From: Kordiimonas gwangyangensis DSM 19435 = JCM 12864
GTDB lineage: Bacteria > Pseudomonadota > Alphaproteobacteria > Sphingomonadales > Kordiimonadaceae
Reading direction: 5' to 3'
Assembly: GCF_000375545.1 (NCBI RefSeq)
Contig: NZ_AQXF01000006.1
Location: 124,001-188,000, forward strand
DNA length: 64,000 bases
The notes below the pieces were generated by a model. The model did no database searches. It was not told where the DNA came from and saw nothing but the letters and a program-made list of their open reading frames with translations. Each line of letters starts with the position of its first letter. Positions within the stretch are counted from its first letter, which is position 1. A program made the translations under genes and the position numbers. Positions 10,743 through 19,669 of the stretch are shown piece by piece.

Positions 10743-12581
10743 TCAGTATCTTGGTGTGATGCGCAGTTTGCCGGCGGGCTTTGGCACCAGATGGTCGCGG
10801 TCACGGAGCGGCTCTGGCCACTCATTGGCGATATGGGTGAGCAGGCTATCGATGCGGCGGTAGAGCTCCGCCCTCGCTTCCTTGTTGCCGGGGTTTGCGT
10901 AAGATGGCGGGGCCTCCATCAACGCACGGAAACCTTCCTTCTGCTCCTGCCACTCGGTGGCGGCGTCCTCCAGCGCGTCTTCGAGCGCGGCATAGAACAC
11001 AAGGAACCGCCGCCAGCGGTGGTCATCAAAATCGAACAGGCTTTTGTCGCGCTCGTCCGGTTTCGCGCCCGACATCAACAGCCCTGCCCGTTTGCCAAGC
11101 GACACCAGTTCCTCAATCGTCTCGGCTGGCATATTGAGGTTGATGCCGCCTTCGTCCGACTTCAGGTACACATGGGCGATGCGCTCCCTATAGCCGGGCA
11201 TGACCGACTGCAAGTTATCCTGCCAGTCCTTGGCGGCATCAAAAAGCGAGAGGAGGAAGGTGGCAATGCCCTCCTTGCGGCCAATGCTGAGCCACTGACC
11301 GTCGGCAGCGTCCATCGGCAGGCGCACACGGCGGCCGGGCAGTTCCTCATCAAACGCATCAAGCGTAATGCCGAATGTGGGGCGTTTGGGCAGGAAACTG
11401 TCAAAGAAATGAATGGGGAAATTGCTTGAAAGCCCACCGTCAGAGAACAGCACCCGCCGCATGGGCTTGAGGCCATTGGCCCCCGCGGGCATCGGATAGT
11501 CCACCCGGTATAGCGGCACCGCGGAAATCAGGAACGGGAAACTGAGGCTCATACGCGCGGTCACAATCAGCGGCAGGCGCGACGGGCCCGGGAAACTATA
11601 AAGCCTGCGCCCATTATAGGTGGGCCAGAAGAAAGGCTCGCCCCGCGCTTCCCGCCGGGCGCGGGTTTCCTCGAGTTTTCTGGTGCCTTCCGCAACCATA
11701 TAATCCACCACATACGCGGGCACGAGGCGGCGCCATTCGTCAGCGTCAAAATACCAGTTGCGGTCACCAAGGTAGGGCAGCGCATGCGGGCGGCGCATGT
11801 TGAGGTTTGTGGTCACGGTCTTGAGCGTGATGGGCTTCGCGCCCTCGCCCGGCGGCAGGCGCAGGTCCTTGAACACAAGCGGCTTACCACCCGGCATGCG
11901 CCCGGCAGCTTCGTCAATCAACCGGGTGAGCCAATCTGATAGCGGCAGCACATCGCCTGTGGGCTCGCCTGAGCCGGGGCATAGGCCATAGTCATTGGCC
12001 TCAAGCCGTTTCATGAAGCGCATGACACCAGCCACCGCGCTCACCAGCACCAGAACGACAAGCGCCGCCAAAATGCTCAGCCCGCCCAGCGCATAATCCG
12101 CCCCGCCCCAAGCGGGGAGCGGTGCCGCACACAGCTTCATCACGAGCGGGATAAGCGCGAGTAGTGCCACAATGGGCCCTGCCACCCCGCCACACGGCAC
12201 AACAAGCGCAACCAGCTTGATAGTATGGAAGACACGCCTGAGCCATGAGGCACCCTCCCCCGGCTTGTCGAGCACGGCCATAAGCAGGCGGAAAAAACTG
12301 CGGAGCGCAGGCGCAGGCTGGAAAAGTTTGGCAAGGTCGGTCTTGAGCATGCCGGGCAAGCGGCGCAGGACGGCGAAGCCTTTATCAGCACCATTCGCCT
12401 CCGCCCCCTCGCCATATTGCGCGGCGGCGGTAATCACGGCAGCAATCGCCCCAGCCGACGTGCCGCCAATACAGCGAAAGCGATAGTTGCGGCTCAACTC
12501 CAGTATGGCTTCTGGGTAGACCACACCAGACGTGATACCGCCTTTCATGATGATATCGCATTCGTGCTGCGGCTTTTGCAT
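10743..12581 (-). CDS. Patatin-like phospholipase, large form with membrane segments
   Basis: The 612-aa protein has the patatin nucleophile elbow GTSAG (Ser42) after IIMKGGITSGVVYPEAI, the glycine-rich oxyanion segment. The catalytic-dyad motif DGG lies in FSDGGLSSNFP in the middle of the chain. Patatins are Ser-Asp lipid acyl hydrolases. Unusually, two hydrophobic segments (about 125-150 and 165-190) are inserted between the nucleophile elbow and the rest of the domain, so the enzyme is probably an integral inner-membrane protein. The C-terminal 150 residues are charged and helical. The ATG at 12581 was preferred over the GTG 15 bp upstream because AGGGGA directly precedes it. It stands alone and converges with the tRNA-Asn terminator. 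Confidence 0.85.
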   Translation of the reverse strand: MQKPQHECDIIMKGGITSGVVYPEAILELSRNYRFRCIGGTSAGAIAAVITAAAQYGEGAEANGADKGFAVLRRLPGMLKTDLAKLFQPAPALRSFFRLLMAVLDKPGEGASWLRRVFHTIKLVALVVPCGGVAGPIVALLALIPLVMKLCAAPLPAWGGADYALGGLSILAALVVLVLVSAVAGVMRFMKRLEANDYGLCPGSGEPTGDVLPLSDWLTRLIDEAAGRMPGGKPLVFKDLRLPPGEGAKPITLKTVTTNLNMRRPHALPYLGDRNWYFDADEWRRLVPAYVVDYMVAEGTRKLEETRARREARGEPFFWPTYNGRRLYSFPGPSRLPLIVTARMSLSFPFLISAVPLYRVDYPMPAGANGLKPMRRVLFSDGGLSSNFPIHFFDSFLPKRPTFGITLDAFDEELPGRRVRLPMDAADGQWLSIGRKEGIATFLLSLFDAAKDWQDNLQSVMPGYRERIAHVYLKSDEGGINLNMPAETIEELVSLGKRAGLLMSGAKPDERDKSLFDFDDHRWRRFLVFYAALEDALEDAATEWQEQKEGFRALMEAPPSYANPGNKEARAELYRRIDSLLTHIANEWPEPLRDRDHLVPKPAGKLRITPRY

Positions 12582-12879
12582 GGCTCCCCTCTTCACCGAT
12601 TCGCGGTTTGGTTGCAGTATACAGCCATTTCATGGGACATTACAGTAGGCATTGCCAACACATCTAAGGCAAATCGCGCTGCTTTTGATCAAATCTGCTG
12701 ATTTCTCACGCGATACATCTGCAACACCAGTGCGGCGAAAAAGCCACAAATGACCCTAAACTAAAGGCATTTTCCTTGTTTCCGCCTCAATTTAAGGCTA
12801 ATCCAGCAAAGATTGTTTCAAGTGGCACCCCCCAGTGCCGACAAATTTATACGACCTCACGAATTGTAAGGTGAAAAAT

Positions 12880-13977
12880 ATGCGCAAGATTCTAATTCCC
12901 CTGCTGCTCGGTACGGTTTCGACAGCTGCTATCGCTGACGACCACCTCTATGGCGGTTTTGAAGGCGGCATCACCGGCGCCAACGACACCCATGTTGAGC
13001 GCACCACCACTGGTCTCAACTTTGAAGACGACAAAAACCTTGGTGGCATGCTCGGCCTTTATTTCGGTAAAGCCATGGGCCGCCTTCGCCTTGAAGGCGA
13101 GTTTGCCGTTCGCAAAAACAGCTTTGACAGCATCGACGTTGAAAGTGGCGGCGCTTACCCGCTCCCGCTCGGTGAGCGCGGCGCGTCCGGCAACATCAAA
13201 TCCACCTCCCTGATGGCGAACGCCTGGTACCAGATTGGTGGCGACGACAAGTGGAAGCTCTTTGCCGGTGCAGGTTTTGGTCTTGCCAACATCGACGTGA
13301 ACAACTTCCGCAACGGCCCGCGTACGATCATGAACGACAGTGAATGGTCCCCCGCTGGTCAGGTCATGATCCAGATGCTGCACGAAATCGGCGGCGGTAT
13401 GGAACTGGGTATTGGTGCACGTCACTTCCGCACGTTTGATAACGCGCTCGATTCATACGACGGCACCGTTGGTTACGCTGTTCGCAACAATGAAGCTTTC
13501 ATCCGCCTGGGCTGGAAATTCGGTGCGGACGAGCCGAAGCGCCCGGCGCCTGAGCCTGTGGTTCGCCCAGAGCCACAGCCGGAGCCTGTTGTGACAGCGC
13601 CTGTTCAGGAAGAGCCGAAGCCAGAGCCGAAGCCCGTGCCGCTGCCAGGTCCGTTCATGGTCTTCTTCGACTTTGACAAATCCACCATCACGCCAGATGC
13701 CGCGCGCATCATCCGTGAAGCAGCCAAAGCCTTCAAAGAGCACAAGGTTGTACGCCTTGTTGCAACCGGCCACGCTGACCGCGCTGGTTCGGACGCCTAC
13801 AACATGCGCCTCTCGCAGCGCCGTGCTGACGCTGTGAAAGCAGCGCTCATCGCTGAAGGTGTTGATGCAGACGTGATCGACACAGGCGCGAAGGGTGAGA
13901 GCGATCCGCTCGTGGCAACTGGTGACGGCGTTCGTGAGCCGCAAAACCGCCGCGCGGAAATCGTGCTCAAGCGCTAA
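12880..13977 (+). CDS. OmpA-family outer-membrane protein
   Basis: This 365-aa protein has a signal peptide (1-19, cleavage after AIA). An eight-strand-type beta barrel (about 20-215) has alternating aromatic strands. A Pro/Glu-rich linker (about 220-260, PEPVVRPEPQPEPVV) follows. The C-terminal OmpA peptidoglycan-binding domain starts at FFDFDKSTITPDA and holds the conserved ATGHADRAGSDAYNMRLSQR and NRRAEIVL. The barrel anchors in the outer membrane while the C-terminal domain binds peptidoglycan. The ATG at 12880 has AAGGTG upstream. Codon use is strongly biased to C/G-ending codons, as for an abundant protein. It has its own terminator. Confidence 0.92.
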   Translation: MRKILIPLLLGTVSTAAIADDHLYGGFEGGITGANDTHVERTTTGLNFEDDKNLGGMLGLYFGKAMGRLRLEGEFAVRKNSFDSIDVESGGAYPLPLGERGASGNIKSTSLMANAWYQIGGDDKWKLFAGAGFGLANIDVNNFRNGPRTIMNDSEWSPAGQVMIQMLHEIGGGMELGIGARHFRTFDNALDSYDGTVGYAVRNNEAFIRLGWKFGADEPKRPAPEPVVRPEPQPEPVVTAPVQEEPKPEPKPVPLPGPFMVFFDFDKSTITPDAARIIREAAKAFKEHKVVRLVATGHADRAGSDAYNMRLSQRRADAVKAALIAEGVDADVIDTGAKGESDPLVATGDGVREPQNRRAEIVLKR

Positions 13978-14022
13978 ACTTGGCAGGCTCGGGCATGCCC
14001 GGGCCTCAATCAGCCAGATATA

Positions 14023-14055
14023 AAAAAGGCCAGCCTTATGTGGGCTGGCCTTTTT
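14023..14055 (+). terminator. Terminator of the OmpA-type gene
   Basis: Thirteen-bp arms at 14023-14035 and 14043-14055 (GGCCAGCC/GGCTGGCC core) with flanking A- and T-runs. It can act on both strands, and the gene at 14105 ends nearby on the minus strand. Confidence 0.88.
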
Positions 14056-14104
14056 CTTTGGGGGGTTCGTCTTCTGTTATGTTCCGCGGCGCATCGGCCG
14101 CCGT

Positions 14105-14608
14105 CTAGCGCAGGGTCGCGGGGCCCAGCCGGCTTTCGCCCATGGCCATCGCCGTGTCGGCGCACATACCTCGCGGTGGGCTATAGCTGATCGGCATCAG
14201 GTCAAGGCCGTCCAGCGGGTCAGCAAGTTCCACCATGAAAATTGCCGACAGCGCCGCTTCATCGCAGAAGTCCTGCACCTTGATGCTCTCGAACGAGATA
14301 TGGTTCGCGAGGTTGGTGGTGTAATTGTCGATATTGATGTTGGTGGCGCGGGCCAGATAGCGCTCAACGGGCGCGCGGCTCGCCTGGATGAAGGGCCGGT
14401 GCGTCAACACAAATGCGTTATAGAGCCCCGGGAAGCCAACCTCCCGATTGCGGCACTGGATCGCCGCGACCCTCAATTGCATATCAAGGAAACGAATCTG
14501 GTCGGCCTTCAGTTCGTCCACCGTCACACAGGCGGATGCTGTAGCCGACAACGCGGTAGCGGCAACTAGGCTCGCCCCGAGTAGTTTTTTAAAGCGCCTG
14601 ACCATCAT
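14105..14608 (-). CDS. Unknown exported protein, 167 aa
   Basis: I do not recognise the family. The protein has a good signal peptide (MMVRRFKKLLGASLVAATAL, cleavage near SATASA). The mature part of about 140 residues has four cysteines, the first close to the mature N-terminus, suggesting disulphides in the periplasm. It is mainly predicted helical in the first half. The frame stays open upstream to 14839, but that stretch is Cys/Arg-rich and non-signal-like, and it overlaps a phased DNA repeat. The ATG at 14608, followed by a second ATG at 14605, is therefore the start. It is single, between the ompA terminator and the S10 peptidase gene. Its leader contains the unusual 11-bp repeats listed separately. 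Confidence 0.6.
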   Translation of the reverse strand: MMVRRFKKLLGASLVAATALSATASACVTVDELKADQIRFLDMQLRVAAIQCRNREVGFPGLYNAFVLTHRPFIQASRAPVERYLARATNINIDNYTTNLANHISFESIKVQDFCDEAALSAIFMVELADPLDGLDLMPISYSPPRGMCADTAMAMGESRLGPATLR

Positions 14609-14649
14609 GTCCCCACATTCCGCTCTAGCTGCAATTTCAAAAAACCTTG

Positions 14650-14734
14650 CGCACTTTTTGCGCAAATCCGCACACTTTATGCTCACTTTCCGCACAAATC
14701 CCGCACAGATTTCGCACACATGCCGCACAAAAAA
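14650..14734. repeat. 11-bp phased repeat array, CGCACA core
   Basis: On the plus strand, CGCACA or a one- to two-base variant begins at 14669, 14680 (TGCTCA), 14691, 14702, 14713 and 14724, each exactly 11 bp apart. Two more degenerate copies at 14650 (CGCACT) and 14661 (CGCAAA) keep the 11-bp step but shift phase. On the minus strand, the coding sense for the gene at 14608, the unit reads TGTGCG preceded by A/T-rich bases. The period of about one helical turn puts every core on the same face of the DNA, 40-130 bp upstream of the start codon. Confidence 0.8.
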
Positions 14735-14861
14735 CGGCGTAATTCTGGCCGTTTTCCGGATAATGTTAGGCACTATAACATATGGATATAAAGAAATCAT
14801 GAACACTTTGACCGGAGCGAAAACAAGTGCTCCGGCCATGATCGCTAACTAGCGCAAGTGC

Positions 14862-16370
14862 TTATTTTGCCGTGATAAATTCACGGATGTCCTTGGCAAC
14901 TTTTTCGAGTGACGGCTGGTGCAGGTACATCATGTGCCCGGCCTCATAGTAGGTCATGGTCACCCGGCTCATATCAATGCCGTGCCGCCAGAATGTATAT
15001 TCCGCGTCAAAAAACGGCGTCGCAAAATCATAATAGCCGGACGCCACCATCACTCGTAAGCTTTTGTTTTCACGCATGGTTTCTGCAAGATCAGGGGCTG
15101 TATTCACATACTCAGGCTCATAGTAGCCCTGCGGGTCCCTGACCCAGACCCATTCACGCCCGACCTCGGGACCAGAGATAAAATAGGGTCTATCCAGATC
15201 AACTTTCAGCTCGTCCCTCAGGTAGCTATGAAGTGCCGCAGAATAAGCGCCAGAGATTGCCGCGCTGCCCGCATCCGCGCGTGGGCTATCGGCAGTATCA
15301 TCAATTTCATCAAGGACATAGCGGCTATCAAGGCGGCCAACAGCAAGCCCTTCATCGCGCATCAGTTCTTTGACAAAACGGCCCCCCATCACCCTCAGGT
15401 TCGCGCGTTTCACGTAAGCCACATCAATCCCGAGATAGCCCGCAAGCTTCTCAGCCACCCGGTCAAACTCTGCCTTCTCAAGGCTTGAACCCTTGAAAAG
15501 CGCGGGCAGATACTCGTCCATCGCGAATGCCCGCACTTCCTTGAGATAGTCCTCAAGCGTGCCCTTGCGCTCCACCTTGCCGTGGTACCACGCGGTCGCG
15601 GCTTCGGTTGGCAGATAGGTCACGAAACCAATCAGGTTATTGGGGAACGGTGAGCTACCGGTATAGTCAAGTGCTTGGGAAATAAGGATAAGCCCGTTCA
15701 CCCGCAGCGGCTCCGGCCCGTCTTCAAGGTACGGTAGCACCGCCGCCGCGCGCGTGGTGCCGAAGCTCTCACCCATGATGTAGATCGGCGTGTTCCAACG
15801 TCCGTTCGCCCGCACCCATTCGCGGATGATCTGCGCCACGGTGCGTGCATCTTCCGCGAGGCCGTATACATCCTCCGGCTTACCTTTGCCTGCAAGGCGG
15901 CTATAGCCTGTCCCGATCGGATCAATCATCACGATGTCACTGATATCAATAAGGGAATGTGGGTTGTCTTCAAGCTTGTAGGGTGCGTGTCCAGCATCCT
16001 GGGCATCACTTGGCACCACCACACGTTTGGGGCCAACGAGCCCCATATGCAACCACACCGACGATGAGCCCGGCCCACCATTGAACACAAAGGTCACGGG
16101 GCGTTTCTTGCCTTCGCCCGCCACATAGGCGGTCGTGACAGCGTCCGCGTATACGTCGCCGTTTTCCTTTTTGAGCGCGAGGTTCGAGACCACAGCCTTA
16201 TAGTCGGTCTTGGTGCCTGAGAATGAACCCTTGTGGCTTGTCTCAAAGCGAATGGCTTCCGGGACCGGCAGATCCTTGCTCTCGCCCTCATCGCCCGCGA
16301 ACGCATAGCCCGCCGTCACGACCAGCATGGCACACAGTGCGGCCGGTTTGATCAATGCTTTAATAGTCAC
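14862..16370 (-). CDS. Exported S10-family serine carboxypeptidase-like hydrolase
   Basis: The 502-aa product has a signal peptide (about 1-25). The S10 hallmarks are intact: FNGGPGSSSVWLHMGLVGP (oxyanion region), the nucleophile motif GESFGTTRA with Ser202, a C-terminal GYYDFATPF Asp region, and EAGHMMYLHQPS with the catalytic His. S10 enzymes remove C-terminal residues from peptides at acidic pH, and bacterial homologues are periplasmic. The Phe in GESFG replaces the usual Tyr. Start is taken at the GTG at 16370, which has AGGGGAATTAGG before it and directly begins a signal peptide. An ATG at 16403 in the same frame lacks a ribosome site. The gene is monocistronic. Confidence 0.85.
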   Translation of the reverse strand: MTIKALIKPAALCAMLVVTAGYAFAGDEGESKDLPVPEAIRFETSHKGSFSGTKTDYKAVVSNLALKKENGDVYADAVTTAYVAGEGKKRPVTFVFNGGPGSSSVWLHMGLVGPKRVVVPSDAQDAGHAPYKLEDNPHSLIDISDIVMIDPIGTGYSRLAGKGKPEDVYGLAEDARTVAQIIREWVRANGRWNTPIYIMGESFGTTRAAAVLPYLEDGPEPLRVNGLILISQALDYTGSSPFPNNLIGFVTYLPTEAATAWYHGKVERKGTLEDYLKEVRAFAMDEYLPALFKGSSLEKAEFDRVAEKLAGYLGIDVAYVKRANLRVMGGRFVKELMRDEGLAVGRLDSRYVLDEIDDTADSPRADAGSAAISGAYSAALHSYLRDELKVDLDRPYFISGPEVGREWVWVRDPQGYYEPEYVNTAPDLAETMRENKSLRVMVASGYYDFATPFFDAEYTFWRHGIDMSRVTMTYYEAGHMMYLHQPSLEKVAKDIREFITAK

Positions 16371-16613
16371 CCTAATTCCCCTGTTTTGAACTGCATGCCG
16401 CATAGCCTAGCGAAGACGCGCCTGTACGCAAGTGTTTCACGACAAGATGAAGTTCCGGGCGGCAAGGCAAAAAAGCCAAAGAATACAAAGGCTAAAACCG
16501 CCGAGTTCAAGAAAACTCGCGCGACTGAGAAGAATTCTCCCTTGCCATAACAGCAGAAAAGCTTAAGCCTTACGCAAAATAAATGAGGGGTGTCCCCGGG
16601 GAGAGAACACACC

Positions 16614-17858
16614 ATGTTATCCACTTGGTTCAAAATCACTTTATGGAAACGCATCATGGGCATGCTCGTGCTGGGCATCATTTTTGGTGCGCTGGCTGGC
16701 GAAAATGCCCTTGTGATCAGCTGGATGGGCGACATCTTCTTACGCCTTATCCGTATGATCGTGGTGCCGCTGGTCTTTATCACGCTTGTATCCGGTGTCG
16801 TTGCCATGGGCGACCCGAAACGGCTGGGATCACTCGGCATCAAGACGCTGTCGCTTTATATCGGCACGACGCTTGTCGCGATCACCATCGGCCTTGTGCT
16901 GGCGGCGATCATCCAGCCGGGTGTTGGCGTTGACCTTGCGGGCGCTGAGGCCAAAGGCCTTGCGGAAGCGCAGTCGCTCAAGGATCGCCTGCTCACGATC
17001 ATCCCGATCAACCCGATTGCAGCGCTTGTGGAAGGCAACATGCTTGCCATCATCTTCTTTGCCCTGTTGCTTGGCACCGGTGTGCTGCTAACGGGCGAAA
17101 AAGGCAAACCGCTTGCCGCGCTTTTCGATTCCGGTTCGGAAGTGATGCTCAAGATTACGCATCTTGTGATGGAAGTGGCACCATTTGGCGTGTTTGCGCT
17201 GATTTCCGGCACCGTTGGTCAGGGCGGTATCGGCCTGCTGCTTGACGTACTGCCGCTTGTTATCACCTTCATGTCCGCCTGCGTCATCCACGTGATCGTC
17301 ACCCATGGCGGTATCATCAAGTTCCTGCTCAAGCTGCCTGCGGCCCGCTTCTTCCGGGATGTGACCAGCGCACAGCTTGTGGCCTTCTCTACCTCGTCCT
17401 CTTCCGGCACCTTGCCGGTCACGATGACGGTGGCTGAAGAAAATCTGGGGATCAAAAAGTCTGTCGCAAGTTCTGTGCTGCCGCTTGGTGCAACCATCAA
17501 TATGGACGGCTCTGCCATCTATGTGGGCATCCTCGCGGTATTTGCGGCACAAGCGCTTGGCGTGGATATGGGTATTGCAGAATATCTACTGGTGGCCCTT
17601 TCGGCCACGCTCGTGTCCATCGGCACGGCGGCCGTGCCGTCAGCGTCCCTGTTCCTCTTGGCAACAGTCATGAGCGTGCTTGGCATCGATGACGCGCAAA
17701 CCTTCATCATTGTTGGTTTTGTGTTCCCGTTTGACCGCCCGCTTGACATGATCCGGACAGTTGTGAACGTCACGGGTGACCTTGCGGTCGGTACCGCTGT
17801 TGCCAAATGGGAAGGTGAGCTGGACGAGGAAACTTTCTGCGCCAAACCGGTCGACTAG
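16614..17858 (+). CDS. Dicarboxylate/amino acid:cation symporter (DAACS family)
   Basis: This 414-aa inner-membrane transporter belongs to the GltP/DctA family. The serine-rich re-entrant loop is [14 protein letters not shown]. The conserved NMDGSAIY motif ([13 protein letters not shown]) coordinates sodium and substrate. The second re-entrant loop reads [13 protein letters not shown]. The C-terminal [16 protein letters not shown] is typical. Eight transmembrane helices are expected. It would import glutamate, aspartate or C4-dicarboxylates with Na+ or H+; the sequence does not decide which. The ATG at 16614 has GGGGAGAG upstream. A terminator follows at 17890, and queC starts 20 bp after its T-tract. 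Confidence 0.9.
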   Translation: MLSTWFKITLWKRIMGMLVLGIIFGALAGENALVISWMGDIFLRLIRMIVVPLVFITLVSGVVAMGDPKRLGSLGIKTLSLYIGTTLVAITIGLVLAAIIQPGVGVDLAGAEAKGLAEAQSLKDRLLTIIPINPIAALVEGNMLAIIFFALLLGTGVLLTGEKGKPLAALFDSGSEVMLKITHLVMEVAPFGVFALISGTVGQGGIGLLLDVLPLVITFMSACVIHVIVTHGGIIKFLLKLPAARFFRDVTSAQLVAFSTSSSSGTLPVTMTVAEENLGIKKSVASSVLPLGATINMDGSAIYVGILAVFAAQALGVDMGIAEYLLVALSATLVSIGTAAVPSASLFLLATVMSVLGIDDAQTFIIVGFVFPFDRPLDMIRTVVNVTGDLAVGTAVAKWEGELDEETFCAKPVD

Positions 17859-17889
17859 GCCAAACGCAGGTTTTTTCTTATCATTCCGA

Positions 17890-17927
17890 CTGCCGGGTGC
17901 TATAGGGCGCCCGGCAGTTTTGTTTTA
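17890..17927 (+). terminator. Terminator after the symporter, directly before queC
   Basis: Arms CTGCCGGG (17890-17897) and CCCGGCAG (17910-17917), then TTTTGTTTT. The queC start codon lies at 17938, so the hairpin sits in or at the edge of the queC leader. Confidence 0.8.
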
Positions 17928-17937
17928 TAAGAGTGAC

Positions 17938-18636
17938 ATGATGGAAACGCAGAAAAAGGCAGTAGTGCTCCTCTCTGGTGGTCTCGATAGCGCGACCGTG
18001 ATCGCAATCGCGCGCGACCAGGGCTTTGATGTGCACGCAATCTCCTTCCGCTATGGCCAGCGCCACAGCGTTGAGTTGACGGCTGCGGACCGCGTTGCCA
18101 AATACCTTGGCGTGCGGGAGCACAAGACCGCGGAGATCGACCTGCGCCTGTTTGGGGGCAGTGCGCTGACGGCGGATATTGATGTGCCCAAGGACCGCTC
18201 GGACGATGACATGAGCCATGACATTCCGGTCACCTATGTGCCTGCACGCAATACGATTTTCCTCTCCTTCGCCCTCGCCTACGCTGAAGTGATTGGCGCG
18301 AAAGATATTTTCATCGGCGTGAATGCGCTTGATTATTCCGGCTACCCGGATTGTCGCCCGGATTATATCGCCGCGTACGAGAAGATGGCGAACCTTGCCA
18401 CCAAAGCCGGCGTGACCGACGACGAGAAAATCCGCATAGGCACCCCGCTCATCGATATGACAAAGGCCGAAATCGTATCCGTCGGCACCAAGCTGGGCGT
18501 GGATTATTCCATGACCATCAGTTGCTATGACCCGGACACAGAGGGCCGCGCCTGTGGCCACTGTGACAGCTGCCAACTACGCGCCAAGGGCTTCAAGGAA
18601 GCGGGCCTCAAAGACCCGACACTCTATCAGGACTAA
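17938..18636 (+). CDS. queC: 7-cyano-7-deazaguanine synthase
   Basis: Converts 7-carboxy-7-deazaguanine to preQ0 with ammonia and ATP, the step after QueE in queuosine biosynthesis. The 232-aa protein has the PP-loop SGGLDS (13-18). The zinc site is made by C196, C206, C209 and C212 ([17 protein letters not shown]). [11 protein letters not shown] and [15 protein letters not shown] are family signatures. The ATG at 17938 is followed at once by a second ATG; AAGAGTGA gives a modest ribosome site. queE follows 8 bp downstream, so both are co-transcribed. Confidence 0.96.
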   Translation: MMETQKKAVVLLSGGLDSATVIAIARDQGFDVHAISFRYGQRHSVELTAADRVAKYLGVREHKTAEIDLRLFGGSALTADIDVPKDRSDDDMSHDIPVTYVPARNTIFLSFALAYAEVIGAKDIFIGVNALDYSGYPDCRPDYIAAYEKMANLATKAGVTDDEKIRIGTPLIDMTKAEIVSVGTKLGVDYSMTISCYDPDTEGRACGHCDSCQLRAKGFKEAGLKDPTLYQD

Positions 18637-18644
18637 GACGCATC

Positions 18645-19280
18645 ATGGTCTACACGGTCAAAGAGATGTTCTACACGCTTCAGGGCGAAGGCGCGAACGC
18701 GGGCCGCCCTGCGGTGTTCTGCCGTTTTGCCGGCTGCAATCTCTGGACCGGGCTTGAGCGCGACCGCGCCAAGGCGATCTGCCAGTTCTGCGACACAGAT
18801 TTTGTCGGCACCGACGGCGAAGGCGGCGGCAAGTTCAAAACCGCCGATGACCTCGCTGCGGCAGTCAAAGCCCTATGGCCCTTCGGGGCCGGCGGTGTGC
18901 CACTTGTGGTCTGCACGGGCGGTGAGCCCCTGCTGCAGCTAGATGATGCAGCAGTGAAAGCCTTCCATGATGCAGGCTTTGAAATCGCGGTTGAAAGCAA
19001 TGGCACGGTACTGCCGCCTGAAGGCATCGACTGGCTGTGCATCAGCCCCAAAATCGGCTCGGAGATGATCATCACCAAGGGCGAGGAACTGAAGCTTGTA
19101 TACCCGCAAGCCGGCGGGGACCCAGTGCAGTTCGAGCATCTTGAGTTCGACCACTTTTTCCTGCAGCCGATGGACAGCCCCACACAGGCGGAGAATACAG
19201 CGGCAGCGGTAGACTACTGCAAGGCGCACCCCAAATGGCGCCTGAGTGTACAAACGCACAAATTTGTCGGCATCCCCTGA
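18645..19280 (+). CDS. queE: 7-carboxy-7-deazaguanine synthase (radical SAM)
   Basis: Rearranges 6-carboxy-tetrahydropterin to 7-carboxy-7-deazaguanine. The 211-aa protein carries the QueE-type cluster motif C-x14-C-x2-C at C31, C46 and C49, the subclass with an extended loop in place of Cx3Cx2C. It starts with VKEMFYTLQGEGANAGRPAVF, the N-terminal QueE signature. CTGGEPLLQLD provides the SAM-binding GGEP motif, and the C-terminal VQTHKFVGIP is also typical. It is in the queC operon. The queD gene is not in the window. Confidence 0.96.
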   Translation: MVYTVKEMFYTLQGEGANAGRPAVFCRFAGCNLWTGLERDRAKAICQFCDTDFVGTDGEGGGKFKTADDLAAAVKALWPFGAGGVPLVVCTGGEPLLQLDDAAVKAFHDAGFEIAVESNGTVLPPEGIDWLCISPKIGSEMIITKGEELKLVYPQAGGDPVQFEHLEFDHFFLQPMDSPTQAENTAAAVDYCKAHPKWRLSVQTHKFVGIP

Positions 19281-19283
19281 GCC

Positions 19284-19574
19284 CTACCCCTCAAGCAGGA
19301 AAGACAGCTGGTCATCAGTCTTTTTCGGCGTGAACTGGATCACCTCAGGCGTGACAACGCCCTCCGCAACGAACGGGTCTGCGTTGACGCGTTTTTCCAG
19401 CGCTTTCAGGTCGCTTTCCTGCACCAGCAACACGCCACCGGGGCCGGGCTCCAAGTTGCCGACGGCAAGGAAAGCACCATCAGCGAAGCCTTGTTTGATC
19501 CAGGCATTATGCCCGTCCTTCAAAGCGGGCGCTTTTGCCCGGTCACCGCTCATCCGCAGGGTTACGATAAACAT
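19284..19574 (-). CDS. YciI-family small protein
   Basis: The 96-aa product starts MFIVTLRMSGDRAKAPAL and shows the ferredoxin-like YciI/YCII layout. It has a conserved HNAWIKQGF-type His/Asp region, then GPGGVLLV and NADPFVAEGVV, where family members have DPF. Function in this family is poorly known; some members act as small hydrolases or dehalogenase-like proteins. The ATG at 19574 has AAGGAGATAT in front. It is convergent with queE, only 3 bp from its stop codon. Confidence 0.75.
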   Translation of the reverse strand: MFIVTLRMSGDRAKAPALKDGHNAWIKQGFADGAFLAVGNLEPGPGGVLLVQESDLKALEKRVNADPFVAEGVVTPEVIQFTPKKTDDQLSFLLEG

Positions 19575-19669
19575 GGTTGATATCTCCTTCGCTGTCGCCA
19601 TTTCGGGCCGTGGCTTTGGGAGATATCTGAGCACATGACTGCTGACAGCACATGTCAGCAGTCTTCATT

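Noticed and set aside
14609-14839. N-terminal extension of the 14105 gene
   Set aside because: It would place Cys/Arg-rich sequence before a clear signal peptide, and the DNA is the phased repeat.
17886-17937. preQ1 riboswitch before queC
   Set aside because: The space holds only a terminator hairpin; no pseudoknot-forming A-rich tail or conserved preQ1 core is present.
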